From RI-106 sp964496875 (GTDB lineage Bacteria > Cyanobacteriota > Vampirovibrionia > Obscuribacterales > Obscuribacteraceae), in assembly GCA_964496875.1 (NCBI GenBank), contig CAZCBH010000002.1, positions 120,185 through 184,184 on the forward strand: a stretch of DNA of 64,000 nt, given 5' to 3'. A program made the translations under genes and the position numbers. The notes under the pieces were generated by a model. That model searched no databases and was not told where the DNA came from. It worked only from the letters and a program-made list of their open reading frames with translations. Below are positions 53,101 to 62,182 of the stretch, one piece after another (the stretch's first letter is position 1; every line of letters starts with the position of its first letter).

Positions 53101-56100
53101 CTTTTTTGATGGTTCCTTCGGGGCGCGTTTCTTTTAGATAAGTCAGCATCACCTCTTTCTGCGCGTCGATAAAATTGTTGGTGGCATCAAGCAGATTTTT
53201 CTGATATGCGAGCATGACCTGTTCGACAGAGTTGTTTGGAACGTTTGTCTGCATAACTGCCGAGGCTGTCTGTCTTGCCTCTGATAAGGGTATGGACAAA
53301 GCTGATTTCGTTTTCTGTTTCGGATTTTCTGTTCTTCCGATTTTCTCGCCGCTGTTTAGATCTACCAGATGATTGCTGTTGATTCGATAATTTAGTTTCG
53401 AACTCTTTCTAGATTCTATCTGCGCTTCGATAGAGGAATATTCGCCGTGACCGCATCTTCCTTCGAAAAGCCGGTTCAGGTCCAGGGGATATCCCAGAGA
53501 CCAGAGTTGTGCCAGAACCGTGAGCAGCTGGATAAATCCATCTTTGCCCGGTCTGTCCAGGCTGAGGGCGACCACTTCCCTATTCGGAAAGTTTGATTCC
53601 ACCAGGGCGGTGAGAATTGCTCCGGGACCGCATTCTATAAAGACTCCGGCGCCGGCGGCATGCATGTTTTTCAATTGTTGCGAGAATTTCACCGCTGCAG
53701 TGGTGTGTTCGATCAGTGTTTCTCTTATCCGCTCAGGATCTTTTGAGTAGACTTCACCGGTGGTGTTACTGAATATCGGTAGCTCGGGTTTTGAGAATTC
53801 AAGTCCTTTTAGCTTCTCAGCCAGCTTCTGACCTGCGTTTTGCATAAGAGGAGAGTGAAATGCCTGGCTCACTGCCACCGATTTAACCACCATACCCATC
53901 GCTTGCGCCCTGGTCGAAAAGCTCTCTATAGAAGTCGAACTGCCAGCGACAACAGTTTGCTGGGGAGAATTATGATTGGCGATGCTGACACCATCATGAT
54001 CTTCCACCAGTTCCTCTACGGTGTCTCCGGACGAAAGCACCGCCAGCATGCCGCCTTCTTGGTCCGGAGTGGCTAGAATCTGTCCCCGTTCGGCTGAAAT
54101 TTCGGTAAGGGATTTCTTGTCTAGTACCCCTGCCGCCCAGAGTGCCACATATTCTCCATAGCTGTGACCCGCCACCATATCCGGTTTGATGCCGAAGGAT
54201 GCGAGAATTCTCATGGATGCCATATCGAGAGTTCCCAGGGCTGGTTGAGCCACCCTGGTGTCGTCAAGCTCTTTCTTGTTTCGAACCAGGCTATTTTGAT
54301 CGAATGTCGGTGGTGGATAGATAAAAGAGCTAAGCGGTCTATCCAGGCAATCGGCAAGTGCGGAGTCTGCTTCTTCCAGTTCCTGTCGGATTTCCGGAAA
54401 ATAAAGACTCAGATCAAGAAGCATGTCCGGTCTCTGGGAGCCCTGACCGGGAAAAAGAAAGCCTATTTTATTGTTCTTAGTGGCTGCCGTGCTCGAGTAG
54501 TAGATACCGCGAGGGTCTTTCAGGGGCTTTTCTTTGTCGGCAGGCTCGGGCGAAGTTGGACGATTCAAGAATTCAGTCAACTTCGTTTTCAATTCATCCA
54601 GGTTGGTTGCTATCAGGGCAAGAGAACAGGTTCTGGCTTCGAAGGTTTCGTTGTGTTCATGGATTCTTGCTTTGTTAAATGCGCGTCTGGAGATTTCTCG
54701 AAGTCTTCTTTTGTCCAGGCTCACCGCTTTTGATTCAAGACCGAGTTCTTTGATAGCCTGGATCTGGTCGAGATCCTTCAATGACTTTCTTATCGCCGCA
54801 GCAAGTTCTTCTTTCGTTTTGGCGCGATAAACAAATAGTTCCGCCGGGAAGAGATCCGAGGCGAATTCGTTTACCGGTGGCATAACCGGTCGGTACTCTT
54901 CTAATACCGCATGAAAGTTAGTGCCACCGAACCCGAAAGCACTGACAGCAGCTCTTCTGGGGGTGTGCGGATCTTTGTTGACCCAGGGACGAGCCTGGCT
55001 GTTTATATAAAAAGGATTCTTATCGAAATTGCACGCCTGGTTCGGCTCCACTACCCCAATAGTCGGTGGGAGGACTTTATGAAACAGAGCTTTGGCAACT
55101 TTAATTGTCGAAGCCAGACCGGCGGTACATTTTGTATGTCCAATATTTGTCTTCACCGAGCCTATCGCACAACTGTTTTTGTCGGCACCGGCGGCGGTGA
55201 AAATACGTCCGAGCGCTTCCACTTCCGCTCTGTCACCGGCCACGGTACCTGTACCGTGGGCTTCGACCAGGCTGACTGTGGCCGCGGATACTCCGGCATC
55301 TTCGTAAGCACGTTCAAGGGCGGACATCTGTCCTTCCGGTCTCGGGGCGGTCAAGCTCAGGGCTCGTCCGTCGCTTGACCCTCCTATGCCTCTGACCAGG
55401 GCATAGATTTTGTTACCGTCTCTTTCAGCATCCGAAAGTCTTTTCAGAATCAGAGCGGCTATTCCTTCTCCGAGTACGATACCGTCAGCTGACGCATCGA
55501 AAGTCTTGCATCTTCCGGACTCCGATAGAGCGTGGGTCTTGCTGAAGTTGAGGAAGTCGATCGGATTGTTGTGGGTGTCGGCAGAACCGAGAATTACTAG
55601 ATCGCTGATGCCCGAACGCAGATCATTGACTGCTACGTAGAGAGCTGCAAGAGATGACGCGCAGGCAGCATCTACGCAGAAATTGATACCGCCGAGATCA
55701 AAGCGGTTGGCGACCCTGCCGGCGGTGACATTAGAAAGATTGCCGGGCAGAGAATCCTCTGTCCAATCCGGCATAGCCTGACGTATCGCTTCTTTGGTCT
55801 TTTCGTCAAGAAAGCCGTCCAGCTCGTTGTCGAGCATGCAACGAAGAGCATACCTGGCTGCCACCGGTCCATGACCGGCATTGGCAAGAACCATCGAGGA
55901 TTTGTCCCGGGGAAAATGGCGGTGGCTATATCCGGCATCTTCCATGGCTTGCCGGACTACTTCAAGCATGAGCAGCTGAATCGGATCTATCGATGCCAGG
56001 CTACGTGGAGGAATTCCATAGACTGTCGGATTGAAGACAATGTCTTTGATAAAGCCTCCCCACTTCGAGATCGCTTTATCGGTGGCGAATCGGTCCCGAT

Positions 56101-58309
56101 CATAGAACTTCTCCCAGCTCCAGTGGGAAGCGGGGACTTCTTCGATGGCATCGACCCGGTCAAGTATGTTGCGCCAGAATTGCTCCACATCATTGGAGAG
56201 AGGCAGATTGCAAGCCATTCCCACTATGGCCACCGGTTCTTTGATGATATCACCGGACCCGCTCGATTCTATCATCATGGAGCTGTGTTCCGCTCCATCC
56301 GCTGCTAGCATTCGAGCGCCATGTACCGAGATATCTTCATGGAGCTCTTTCATGGTGATTACACGCTTTTTCATGGAAGAGAGCTGGCCAATCATGTACA
56401 TGCCCAGAGACCATTGTTCTGTCTCTTCTACCGGTCTAAGTTTGCCGCCATCTCTCAGCAATCCCTTGCTGGCGATTCTGAGTCTACCGAGGTGAAGTAA
56501 CTCCAGCTCTTCTTTTACCAGTCCTTTGTTCTTGCTCTTATCCAGCAATTCCGCTTTTCGCTTTTCGAACTCGTCTTGATAAGGCGATTTGATGCAGCGA
56601 ATGGCATGGCCCGGTCCTGTCTCCAGCAAGACTGTCTGATCACAGTCCAGAGCTTTCTTCTGGAATTGTTCGACTATCGCCCCTGTAGCTACCGCTTCTT
56701 CCGTGTACAGGTAAGCGGTGCCGACTAGAACACCGACTCTCATCTCTTTTTTAGTCAGGGGTGCAGCCATGGTCGCCACCATTTTGGCCGAGAGGGCATC
56801 ATGGATGCCACCGGCGAAAAGTATATGGAATTCGGAATTCTCTTCTTTTGTCGGTGCGTACTCCAATAATACGTCTATCATCTGCTCCCAGAGCAAAAAG
56901 CTGGTTCGCGGCCCTACATGACCGCCACACTCGCTGCCCTCGAAGACGAAGCGGCGGCAGCCGCTTTCGAGATAGGATCGGAGTATCAAGGGTGAAGGTG
57001 CATGCAAATATGTCTTGATACCAAGAGCCTCAAGAGCCTTCGCCTGGTCCGGGCGACCGCCGGCAATCAGTGCGTAGGGAGGTTTAAATCGGCTCAGCAC
57101 ACGCATCTGTTCTTGATGGAGCTGGGATGGTAAAAATCCTAGAAGTCCGACTCCCCAGGAGAAGTCTTCGCCTAAGAGGTTGATTTTTTCTTGCACCGAG
57201 GCGAGCAGGGTGGCGGCTTCGCGCTCGCGCATCAGGGAAAGCGCCAGGAAAGGCAGGGCACCATTTTTTGCCACCGCTGTCGCGAATTCGGCATTGTCCG
57301 ATACCCTTGTCATCGCTCCCTGCACTATCGGAAATTTTGTTTTATGGGAGAGTGCCAGGGGAGAGTCGGGGGAGAGGGCGTCCGTGCTTGCGGCAATCTC
57401 CGGATAGTTTTTTATCGAGTTCTGCAGAATTTCAATGATACCTGATATGGTATTGCCGTCTCTAGCCAGACCGGCGGCAAGAGCGGCGTCCTGCCCAAGT
57501 GGTAAGAGGTCGTTCAGTTTGGTCTCTCCAGCACCGCGAGAGGCAAGGCAGCGGAAGCTTCGTCCATTGCTAATCGATATCTTTCGAATTTCAGAGCCGT
57601 CCATGCCGCCGATCAGCTCTTTCATGTACTGGGAAACTTGTGAATCCGAGGCAAGATAGAGCTGGCTGTCGAGAATCACTCCGGCGGCTCCGGCGGCTTT
57701 TACGGCAGCTACGGAATGCCGTCCTACTCCGCCCTGGATCAAGACAGGTATTCGATCAGTACCAGTACTGCGGCCGGAAAGTTCATTGACCAGCTCTTGA
57801 AGAAGTATGAAAGAGCTGGTCTCGCCGGTGAGACCAGAGCTTTCTGCGCCTTTAGCGATGATGTAGTCGATGCTCTCGATTGCGTTTTGTGAATTGAGGG
57901 ATTGCGCTTCTTTGAGAGAAAAGACTTCTGCGGCGATAACCATTCCCCTGGAGCGCAGGTTCCTGAGTTCGCTGGACTTTAGAAACTGCGGATCTAAATT
58001 CGATTCTGATCCGGCGAGAATCAAAAGGTCGGCGACCGAGGTAAGCTCTGCTTCGAAGCGACTGTTATGGAGTAGGCTTTGCAGAGAGTGCTGATTGAGC
58101 CTTATTCCAGTCTTTCCAGCGGAAGCAGCCGTTTTAATCAGGTTCAGGCTTGTGAAAATGCTATCGGGATCCGGTTGCGGGCTGAAGGTAGGACCCGGGT
58201 CGATTACGCCGACATGACCGGCTCGTGCGGCAGCGATGGCAATGGCAGGCCTCTCGAGCAATCCGAAGGGTGATGTGGGAGCTAAGGCGATGAACTGGAA
58301 ATTGGGCAT
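50156..58309 (-). CDS. Pfa-like type I polyketide / secondary-lipid synthase with N-terminal enoyl reductase domains
   Basis: This is a 2717-residue multidomain enzyme. Residues 1-290 form a first nitronate-monooxygenase/PfaD-like domain, in which the flavin-site GGHxG is GAESSGLTG (154-162), so His is missing. A second copy (about 320-580) is intact (FPIVQGAMTRVSD, SECGGHVG with His464). Ketosynthase (690-1140) has Cys883 in VDAACASS, His1018 in EAHGTGT and His1058 in NIGHTK. Acyltransferase (1283-1615) has GHSYGEY (Ser1383). There is one carrier domain (1780-1865), LGIDSIKRIEI with Ser1820, the PUFA-synthase type motif. Ketoreductase (1930-2400) has VTGGARGIT and FSSVVGR...YVAAN. Dehydratase (2420-2710) has YLEDHKLDSVPVLP (His2446) and DSAMQ. 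A PfaC partner is absent. Confidence 0.92.
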   Translation of the reverse strand: MPNFQFIALAPTSPFGLLERPAIAIAAARAGHVGVIDPGPTFSPQPDPDSIFTSLNLIKTAASAGKTGIRLNQHSLQSLLHNSRFEAELTSVADLLILAGSESNLDPQFLKSSELRNLRSRGMVIAAEVFSLKEAQSLNSQNAIESIDYIIAKGAESSGLTGETSSFILLQELVNELSGRSTGTDRIPVLIQGGVGRHSVAAVKAAGAAGVILDSQLYLASDSQVSQYMKELIGGMDGSEIRKISISNGRSFRCLASRGAGETKLNDLLPLGQDAALAAGLARDGNTISGIIEILQNSIKNYPEIAASTDALSPDSPLALSHKTKFPIVQGAMTRVSDNAEFATAVAKNGALPFLALSLMREREAATLLASVQEKINLLGEDFSWGVGLLGFLPSQLHQEQMRVLSRFKPPYALIAGGRPDQAKALEALGIKTYLHAPSPLILRSYLESGCRRFVFEGSECGGHVGPRTSFLLWEQMIDVLLEYAPTKEENSEFHILFAGGIHDALSAKMVATMAAPLTKKEMRVGVLVGTAYLYTEEAVATGAIVEQFQKKALDCDQTVLLETGPGHAIRCIKSPYQDEFEKRKAELLDKSKNKGLVKEELELLHLGRLRIASKGLLRDGGKLRPVEETEQWSLGMYMIGQLSSMKKRVITMKELHEDISVHGARMLAADGAEHSSMMIESSGSGDIIKEPVAIVGMACNLPLSNDVEQFWRNILDRVDAIEEVPASHWSWEKFYDRDRFATDKAISKWGGFIKDIVFNPTVYGIPPRSLASIDPIQLLMLEVVRQAMEDAGYSHRHFPRDKSSMVLANAGHGPVAARYALRCMLDNELDGFLDEKTKEAIRQAMPDWTEDSLPGNLSNVTAGRVANRFDLGGINFCVDAACASSLAALYVAVNDLRSGISDLVILGSADTHNNPIDFLNFSKTHALSESGRCKTFDASADGIVLGEGIAALILKRLSDAERDGNKIYALVRGIGGSSDGRALSLTAPRPEGQMSALERAYEDAGVSAATVSLVEAHGTGTVAGDRAEVEALGRIFTAAGADKNSCAIGSVKTNIGHTKCTAGLASTIKVAKALFHKVLPPTIGVVEPNQACNFDKNPFYINSQARPWVNKDPHTPRRAAVSAFGFGGTNFHAVLEEYRPVMPPVNEFASDLFPAELFVYRAKTKEELAAAIRKSLKDLDQIQAIKELGLESKAVSLDKRRLREISRRAFNKARIHEHNETFEARTCSLALIATNLDELKTKLTEFLNRPTSPEPADKEKPLKDPRGIYYSSTAATKNNKIGFLFPGQGSQRPDMLLDLSLYFPEIRQELEEADSALADCLDRPLSSFIYPPPTFDQNSLVRNKKELDDTRVAQPALGTLDMASMRILASFGIKPDMVAGHSYGEYVALWAAGVLDKKSLTEISAERGQILATPDQEGGMLAVLSSGDTVEELVEDHDGVSIANHNSPQQTVVAGSSTSIESFSTRAQAMGMVVKSVAVSQAFHSPLMQNAGQKLAEKLKGLEFSKPELPIFSNTTGEVYSKDPERIRETLIEHTTAAVKFSQQLKNMHAAGAGVFIECGPGAILTALVESNFPNREVVALSLDRPGKDGFIQLLTVLAQLWSLGYPLDLNRLFEGRCGHGEYSSIEAQIESRKSSKLNYRINSNHLVDLNSGEKIGRTENPKQKTKSALSIPLSEARQTASAVMQTNVPNNSVEQVMLAYQKNLLDATNNFIDAQKEVMLTYLKETRPEGTIKKAKLDPSTWLTSGQELRVKTDEPLSNAVESATSVTSITTNTAENQALEIEKLIEQLYDIVSERTGYPIEMLDPTLDLEADLGIDSIKRIEIFNSFRKLLPTDFNFELESAIEELAELKTLEAISNWIRNLEVESVPVQIQAEVSSHSKEVRNALQRLTSVETVREEKESADTLRRERVILADSTRLINIESNDGGTMPRSVLYLYDDYTALTDKFVHDFEAALEKRDARFDKLHTKKVSLALKNNRPSWILFAGAASNSPLILLELVKELKALHLREPDYHPTLIVGTALGGELLYNENGGESLSLRDIANQAALIGMTNTIALELDFLRSFTVDTGPLSDGEALLDLGLRAVSKGEYVLDGARVLSPLTVPFVAAPGHKNGNGNKPILNESSLVLVTGGARGITAESTIALAREYRCNFIILGQSEMPGPEPALTRGLTEAKEIKARLIETLQQGSSKSAIREVESAYRRLLKDREIRDNLAKIKKYAASVRYLAIDVRKEKELSNCIESIYELNGNIDGVIHGAGIIEDALINDKSADSFQRVFDTKVQAALTLAGKLRLDTLKFLCFFSSVVGRTGNPGQIDYVAANQALNKIALYLNSTTGAKVKSIMWGPWHGGMAPPELESLFESFGWGMISTEAGSKAFLEELNEDLSEVILVGDPASGKSSAVTVLTSQFTGPVIQPATILTRTPLVMKVPVNISNHIYLEDHKLDSVPVLPMAVALEMILEAATLAFGGRRVMALSDFDIPAGVIFDTDQKSFEVTIEPLEPNSALAKVESVGSRGSRKLHHKARVEFTSSIKRESGATTLLGSRVPALFKEDKLADYESELPGVDEIYANWLFHGPRFQGIERIEKLAPQGICGRVKGQDPADCLTLSGGAQWILDPTLFDSAMQLGAVWARFYSDITCLPTGFKKLHLFETPDREDVVVRVYTVDKTFDGEVICDLAVYNADGKLALLVESLAGIGSKSFNRFAGSAAISK

Positions 58310-58616
58310 CAGGAAGCTAAGAAATTAGTTGGGACTATTTTGTCCGAATCCGTTTCGATTCGATCGGTTTGTCAAGTGGTTTTGGGGTCAACTATTAAAA
58401 CGGTCAAAAAGCTAGTCTATGGTCTTTGGTCATTTCTGCCATTGAAGAGATCTAATTATCAAATCCTCAAAAATGAGCCAGGGGTAAGCCCGTGGGCAAA
58501 AGTCAAGTGTTATCGGAATTATTCCGGTGAGCTACAGTTAACCTGTTTTTTCTCCTGGGGATCTAGCCTTACTCTTTTGTGATCCATCTTTAGCGCTCTG
58601 ATTCAACCGGCGGCAA
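58310..58616. promoter_or_regulatory. Divergent intergenic region between synthase and GH3 genes
   Basis: This is the longest gene-free stretch in the window (307 bases), and promoters for both directions are expected here. On the plus strand a sigma-70-like promoter can be proposed: TTGTCA at 58369-58374, an 18-base spacer and TATTAA at 58393-58398, giving the GH3 transcript a leader of roughly 200 bases. I see no palindrome strong enough to call an operator and no conserved RNA gene. Confidence 0.35.
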
Positions 58617-60299
58617 ATGCTTCTAAGTCTTCTTTATCAATCTTACGTTTTTGCTTTCAAGCCCTATGTAAATCGCTTCGAGGAGATGACCAAAAATCCC
58701 CGAGAAGTCCAGTTGGCAAGGCTGTCAAAGATTCTCGACGCCAATCGCGGCAGTCGTTTCGGCAGGGAGCATGGCTTTGCCGCCATGCAAAAGTGGAGCG
58801 ATTTTTCCCGAGCTGTTCCGGTTCGAAATTACGAAGATTTTAGTGAATATATTGAGGCTTCTGTAAACGGCGAGAAATCGGTGCTTACCAGGGAAGATCC
58901 GCTTATGTTCGCGACCACCAGCGGCACCAGCGGCAAACCCAAGCTCATCCCCGTGACTGCCCAGTACTTGAAGGAGTACCGTCGCGCATCGATTGTTTCT
59001 TGTTACAACCTTTACAGGCGATACCCCGGAATCGCGCGAGGCTGCTCCCTTGGTATCATCTCATCAGCCGAGGAAGGGCGCACTCCTGGTGGTGTTCCCT
59101 ATGGTGCCATATCCGGAGCCATACATCAGAACGAGCCTTCTATCGTTAAAAACGTCATAGCGCCGATGCCCTACGACATTCTTACCCTGCCTGACTATGA
59201 GACCAGGTATTACGCTATTCTAAGGGCAGCACTGACCATGCCCCTGGCTATGGTTCTTACACCCAATCCAAGCACTATCGACCTGCTCTGTCGGAAGCTA
59301 GAGGTTTATGGGGAAGCGCTGGTACAGGATCTTCATGACGGTACTTTCAAGCCGCCATCGGGCTCACTGCTCTCTCAGTTCGGTGACCATCGAGAATTGA
59401 CGGTGAAAAACAGCAGAAGAGCTGCTTCCCTGGGAAAACTGCTGGAGCAGGGACTTTTCAAGCCACGGCATATCTGGCCCGAATTGAGTCTGCTTACATG
59501 CTGGACCCGGTCCTCCGCCGCTTTTTATCTGTCGCGTTTCCCTGATTACTTCGAGGATATCCCTGTGGCAGACATGACCTATTGTGCCAGTGAGGGGCGG
59601 GGGTCGGTCTATCTACCTTCGGGCAAACAGGTACTTGCTATCGACTCACATTATTATGAGTTTATCGCCGAAGAGGATATCGAAGATGACGAACCGGAGA
59701 TAAAGCTTGCCGACCAGCTGGAGGAAGGAAGAAATTACTACATTCTATTCACCACATCTGCCGGTCTCTATCGATACAATCTACAAGATGTCGTGCGGGT
59801 AACCGGTTTCCACAACCGGACCCCGGTAATCGAGTTTCAGTATCGCGGCGGTAACGTTTCCTCTTTTTCCGGCGAAAAGGTTACTGAGCTCCAGGTAGTC
59901 GATTCTATGAAGAGTCTTGCCGAAGAGTGCTTCGGTGGAGGGGGCTTTAGATATTTCTCCCTTGTGCCGCGTTTTTCTGACCCTCCCTTTTACGAGCTCT
60001 TCATGGAGATGGAGGAGAAGGCGCCTTTAGGGTGTGCTGACAGGCAGGACCCGGAGGCAATGGCAGATCGCTTTGATCTGTTGCTCAAAGAGCGCAACAT
60101 AGAATATCGAAGCAAGCGAGATTCAGGCCGTCTGGGTGAGGTCAGGGTCAGCGAGCTTGCCCCCGGCGCTTATGAGAGGATCCGTCGCCAGGTCAGTGAG
60201 GCGGGCCGCGCCGATGCCCAGATCAAGCTCAGTCATTTGAATCCCAGAAGTGAGGTTCTTGCGCTGATCGAAGCGCTCGGATGCGTCAAGCAACATTAA
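58617..60299 (+). CDS. GH3-family acyl-adenylating / acyl-acid amido synthetase
   Basis: This is a 560-residue member of the GH3 superfamily (ANL-like adenylating fold). Plant members join amino acids to jasmonate or auxin via an acyl-adenylate. Visible motifs are the phosphate loop MFATTSGTSGKPKLIPVT (101-109 core), the substrate and adenine segment YCASEGRG (322-329) and the GH3 signature SAGLYRYNLQDVVRVTGF (381-398). The C-terminal domain contains RYFSLVPRFSDPPFYELFME. Length is normal. It is divergent from the Pfa-like synthase, so the most economical substrate is the acid made by that synthase, with an amino acid or amine as acceptor. The link is inferred from position only. Confidence 0.88.
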   Translation: MLLSLLYQSYVFAFKPYVNRFEEMTKNPREVQLARLSKILDANRGSRFGREHGFAAMQKWSDFSRAVPVRNYEDFSEYIEASVNGEKSVLTREDPLMFATTSGTSGKPKLIPVTAQYLKEYRRASIVSCYNLYRRYPGIARGCSLGIISSAEEGRTPGGVPYGAISGAIHQNEPSIVKNVIAPMPYDILTLPDYETRYYAILRAALTMPLAMVLTPNPSTIDLLCRKLEVYGEALVQDLHDGTFKPPSGSLLSQFGDHRELTVKNSRRAASLGKLLEQGLFKPRHIWPELSLLTCWTRSSAAFYLSRFPDYFEDIPVADMTYCASEGRGSVYLPSGKQVLAIDSHYYEFIAEEDIEDDEPEIKLADQLEEGRNYYILFTTSAGLYRYNLQDVVRVTGFHNRTPVIEFQYRGGNVSSFSGEKVTELQVVDSMKSLAEECFGGGGFRYFSLVPRFSDPPFYELFMEMEEKAPLGCADRQDPEAMADRFDLLLKERNIEYRSKRDSGRLGEVRVSELAPGAYERIRRQVSEAGRADAQIKLSHLNPRSEVLALIEALGCVKQH

Positions 60300-60401
60300 T
60301 GCGCTCTAACCAGGATAGCAAGAGGACGATGTTAGTATAGGGTCACCGGCGAGATTCAAGCTGGTTTTGTTTTTTATTTTGATTGCAGGCGCCTCACTGT
60401 A

Positions 60402-60914
60402 ATGATTGAAAGTAACATCGGGATTCTGGATTCATATTTCCTGCCGAAGCGTATTTCTTTCGGTCTCAGTCTCACAGCGGCGTTATTTCTAAGCCCTTGC
60501 CTTTTCGAGGGACGCTATCTCAATCCGCTCACCATCTCATTGCACGTCTGCAATTACCTCTACTGGGCTTCGACTATCTTTCTTTTGCATCGGGATGCTC
60601 GGACTCTTATCCCGTCCTATCCCTTCGGACCGGTTGAATCCGTGGTCGGCGCCCTCATCCCCTTCTCGTATATCTTCTGGAACTTTCACTGGATCTCGCA
60701 GATGTGGGAGCGTCTGGAAATGGGCCGTTTCAGTTTTAAATACAACCAGTATTTTGTAGGTTGCCTGGCTGCGCTGGCGAGTGTCTTTTGTTTTCCCGAC
60801 AATCTGGATAAGCTACCGTCAGTGGTGCCGCTTTTTGCTTTCCTTGTCCTTTATTCAATCACCTGGCTGCTCACATTACGGATTAATAAGCTGTCCAGCG
60901 AAGCGCATATATAG
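60402..60914 (+). CDS. Small polytopic membrane protein
   Basis: This 170-residue protein has about four to five hydrophobic helices (SFGLSLTAALFLSPCLF, LHVCNYLYWASTIFLL, SVVGALIPFSYIFWNFHWIS, and a C-terminal VPLFAFLVLYSITWLLTL). No family is recognised. It is encoded on the same strand as the GH3 gene, 102 bases downstream, and ahead of the bestrophin gene, so co-transcription is possible. The ATG lacks a good ribosome-binding site, so the exact start is uncertain. Confidence 0.65.
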   Translation: MIESNIGILDSYFLPKRISFGLSLTAALFLSPCLFEGRYLNPLTISLHVCNYLYWASTIFLLHRDARTLIPSYPFGPVESVVGALIPFSYIFWNFHWISQMWERLEMGRFSFKYNQYFVGCLAALASVFCFPDNLDKLPSVVPLFAFLVLYSITWLLTLRINKLSSEAHI

Positions 60915-60967
60915 TATATTGTCCCCCGTCGCCCGCGATTATCGTGACCACAGCCGGATAGCAGAAT

Positions 60968-62071
60968 ATGAACGATCAGTCTGAAAGTAGAGGGCATACT
61001 GTCTATAACAGTCAGCCTGCCAGTGTTAATAATGATTGGGCTGGTTTCAGTTCCACTACCACTACCATCCCCCGGGTAGAGAGCCCTAAAGAGGTAGGTA
61101 AAGCTTTCGGGATCTGGATCCATCCTTTCACCAGGCTGCATAAGATTCCGGTTTTCAGAAAAGTCTGGCTTTATCTTGTGGTCATGGGAGTTTATGCCTT
61201 TGCCGTCACCTGGGTCGTAGACCAGGAATCCACTGCCTTTGCAATCATGAAGGATGTGGGCAATGCCGCGTTTTTGGGAGCTGTTTTCGGTCTGCTTCTG
61301 GTTTTTCGGACGAATTCCGCCTATGAACGTTGGTGGGAAGGTCGCAGGCAATGGGGCCATCTGGTCAATGAGACCCGCAATCTGGCTCTTAAAGTAAAGG
61401 CTTATTCCGGCGCTCCTGCCAGGGAGAAAATCCGCTTCGGCGAACAAATAGTCTCGTTTTGCTACGCGCTCAAACACCATCTCAGGGATACCCGTCCCAA
61501 CAAGGACCTGCCCGGTGTCGAGCCGATCAATACCATACCGGCTAATATCCACCTGCCTACATATGTATCGAGCAAGATGGTGACGACTATGGAGGAGTGG
61601 CAGCAGAAAGGTTATCTGAGCGAGTTCAAGCTCATGCTGATAGACAATCACTTCAACGCTTTCATGGGTGTATGTGGTGCCTGCGAGCGTATCAAAGCGA
61701 CTCCCTTGCCGGTTTCATATCGTGCATTCCTACGCCAGGGAATCGCGCTCAACTTGCTCATTCTTCCCTGGATACTGGTGCCGATGCTTGGTGACCTGTT
61801 CGCTATTCCTATCATTCTGATAGCAAGCTATTTTTTGCTCGGTCTCGAGATTATCGCCGAGGATATTGAAGAGCCTTTCGGTGAAGGCGGTGATGACCTG
61901 CCGCTCGACACCATATGCGGTGTCATTCAAAAAACTGTAGCCGAGATTCTAGCTGTCAGTGAGAGCCGCAAGAAGTATACGTCTACGGTCAACATGCCTG
62001 AGATGGACCCTCTCAAGTACACGACTACCATCAAAAGAGACAATCACGATCCTCTCAAGCACTCGGATTAG
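60968..62071 (+). CDS. Bestrophin-like (UPF0187) chloride channel family protein
   Basis: This 367-residue membrane protein has the bestrophin-like pattern: VFRKVWLYLVVMGVYAFAVT, then LGAVFGLLLVFRTNSAYERW followed by WEGRRQWGHLVNETRNL. The later part has LRQGIALNLLILPWILVPML and the end of the core LGLEIIAEDIEEPFGEGGDD. Bacterial members form pentameric anion or cation channels. The N-terminal 50 residues are polar and longer than usual. Neighbours do not reveal a special role. Confidence 0.92.
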   Translation: MNDQSESRGHTVYNSQPASVNNDWAGFSSTTTTIPRVESPKEVGKAFGIWIHPFTRLHKIPVFRKVWLYLVVMGVYAFAVTWVVDQESTAFAIMKDVGNAAFLGAVFGLLLVFRTNSAYERWWEGRRQWGHLVNETRNLALKVKAYSGAPAREKIRFGEQIVSFCYALKHHLRDTRPNKDLPGVEPINTIPANIHLPTYVSSKMVTTMEEWQQKGYLSEFKLMLIDNHFNAFMGVCGACERIKATPLPVSYRAFLRQGIALNLLILPWILVPMLGDLFAIPIILIASYFLLGLEIIAEDIEEPFGEGGDDLPLDTICGVIQKTVAEILAVSESRKKYTSTVNMPEMDPLKYTTTIKRDNHDPLKHSD

Positions 62072-62182
62072 TTGGATTGGTTGCATAAGTATAATTCCAG
62101 AGCGGTCTGTAGCGACTGCGAGATCGGTTCTATCCAGAGACTTGTGCATGTATTGATCGGAGAAAAAGGCTTTGACCATTTG

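Noticed and set aside
47025..58309. Canonical omega-3 PUFA synthase operon
   Set aside because: PfaC is absent, there is only one carrier domain, and the reductase is fused rather than separate, so a PUFA product should not be assumed.
58617..60299. Auxin-related function for the GH3 protein
   Set aside because: The family name comes from plants; nothing here concerns auxin, and bacterial members are best treated as acyl-adenylating enzymes of unknown substrate.
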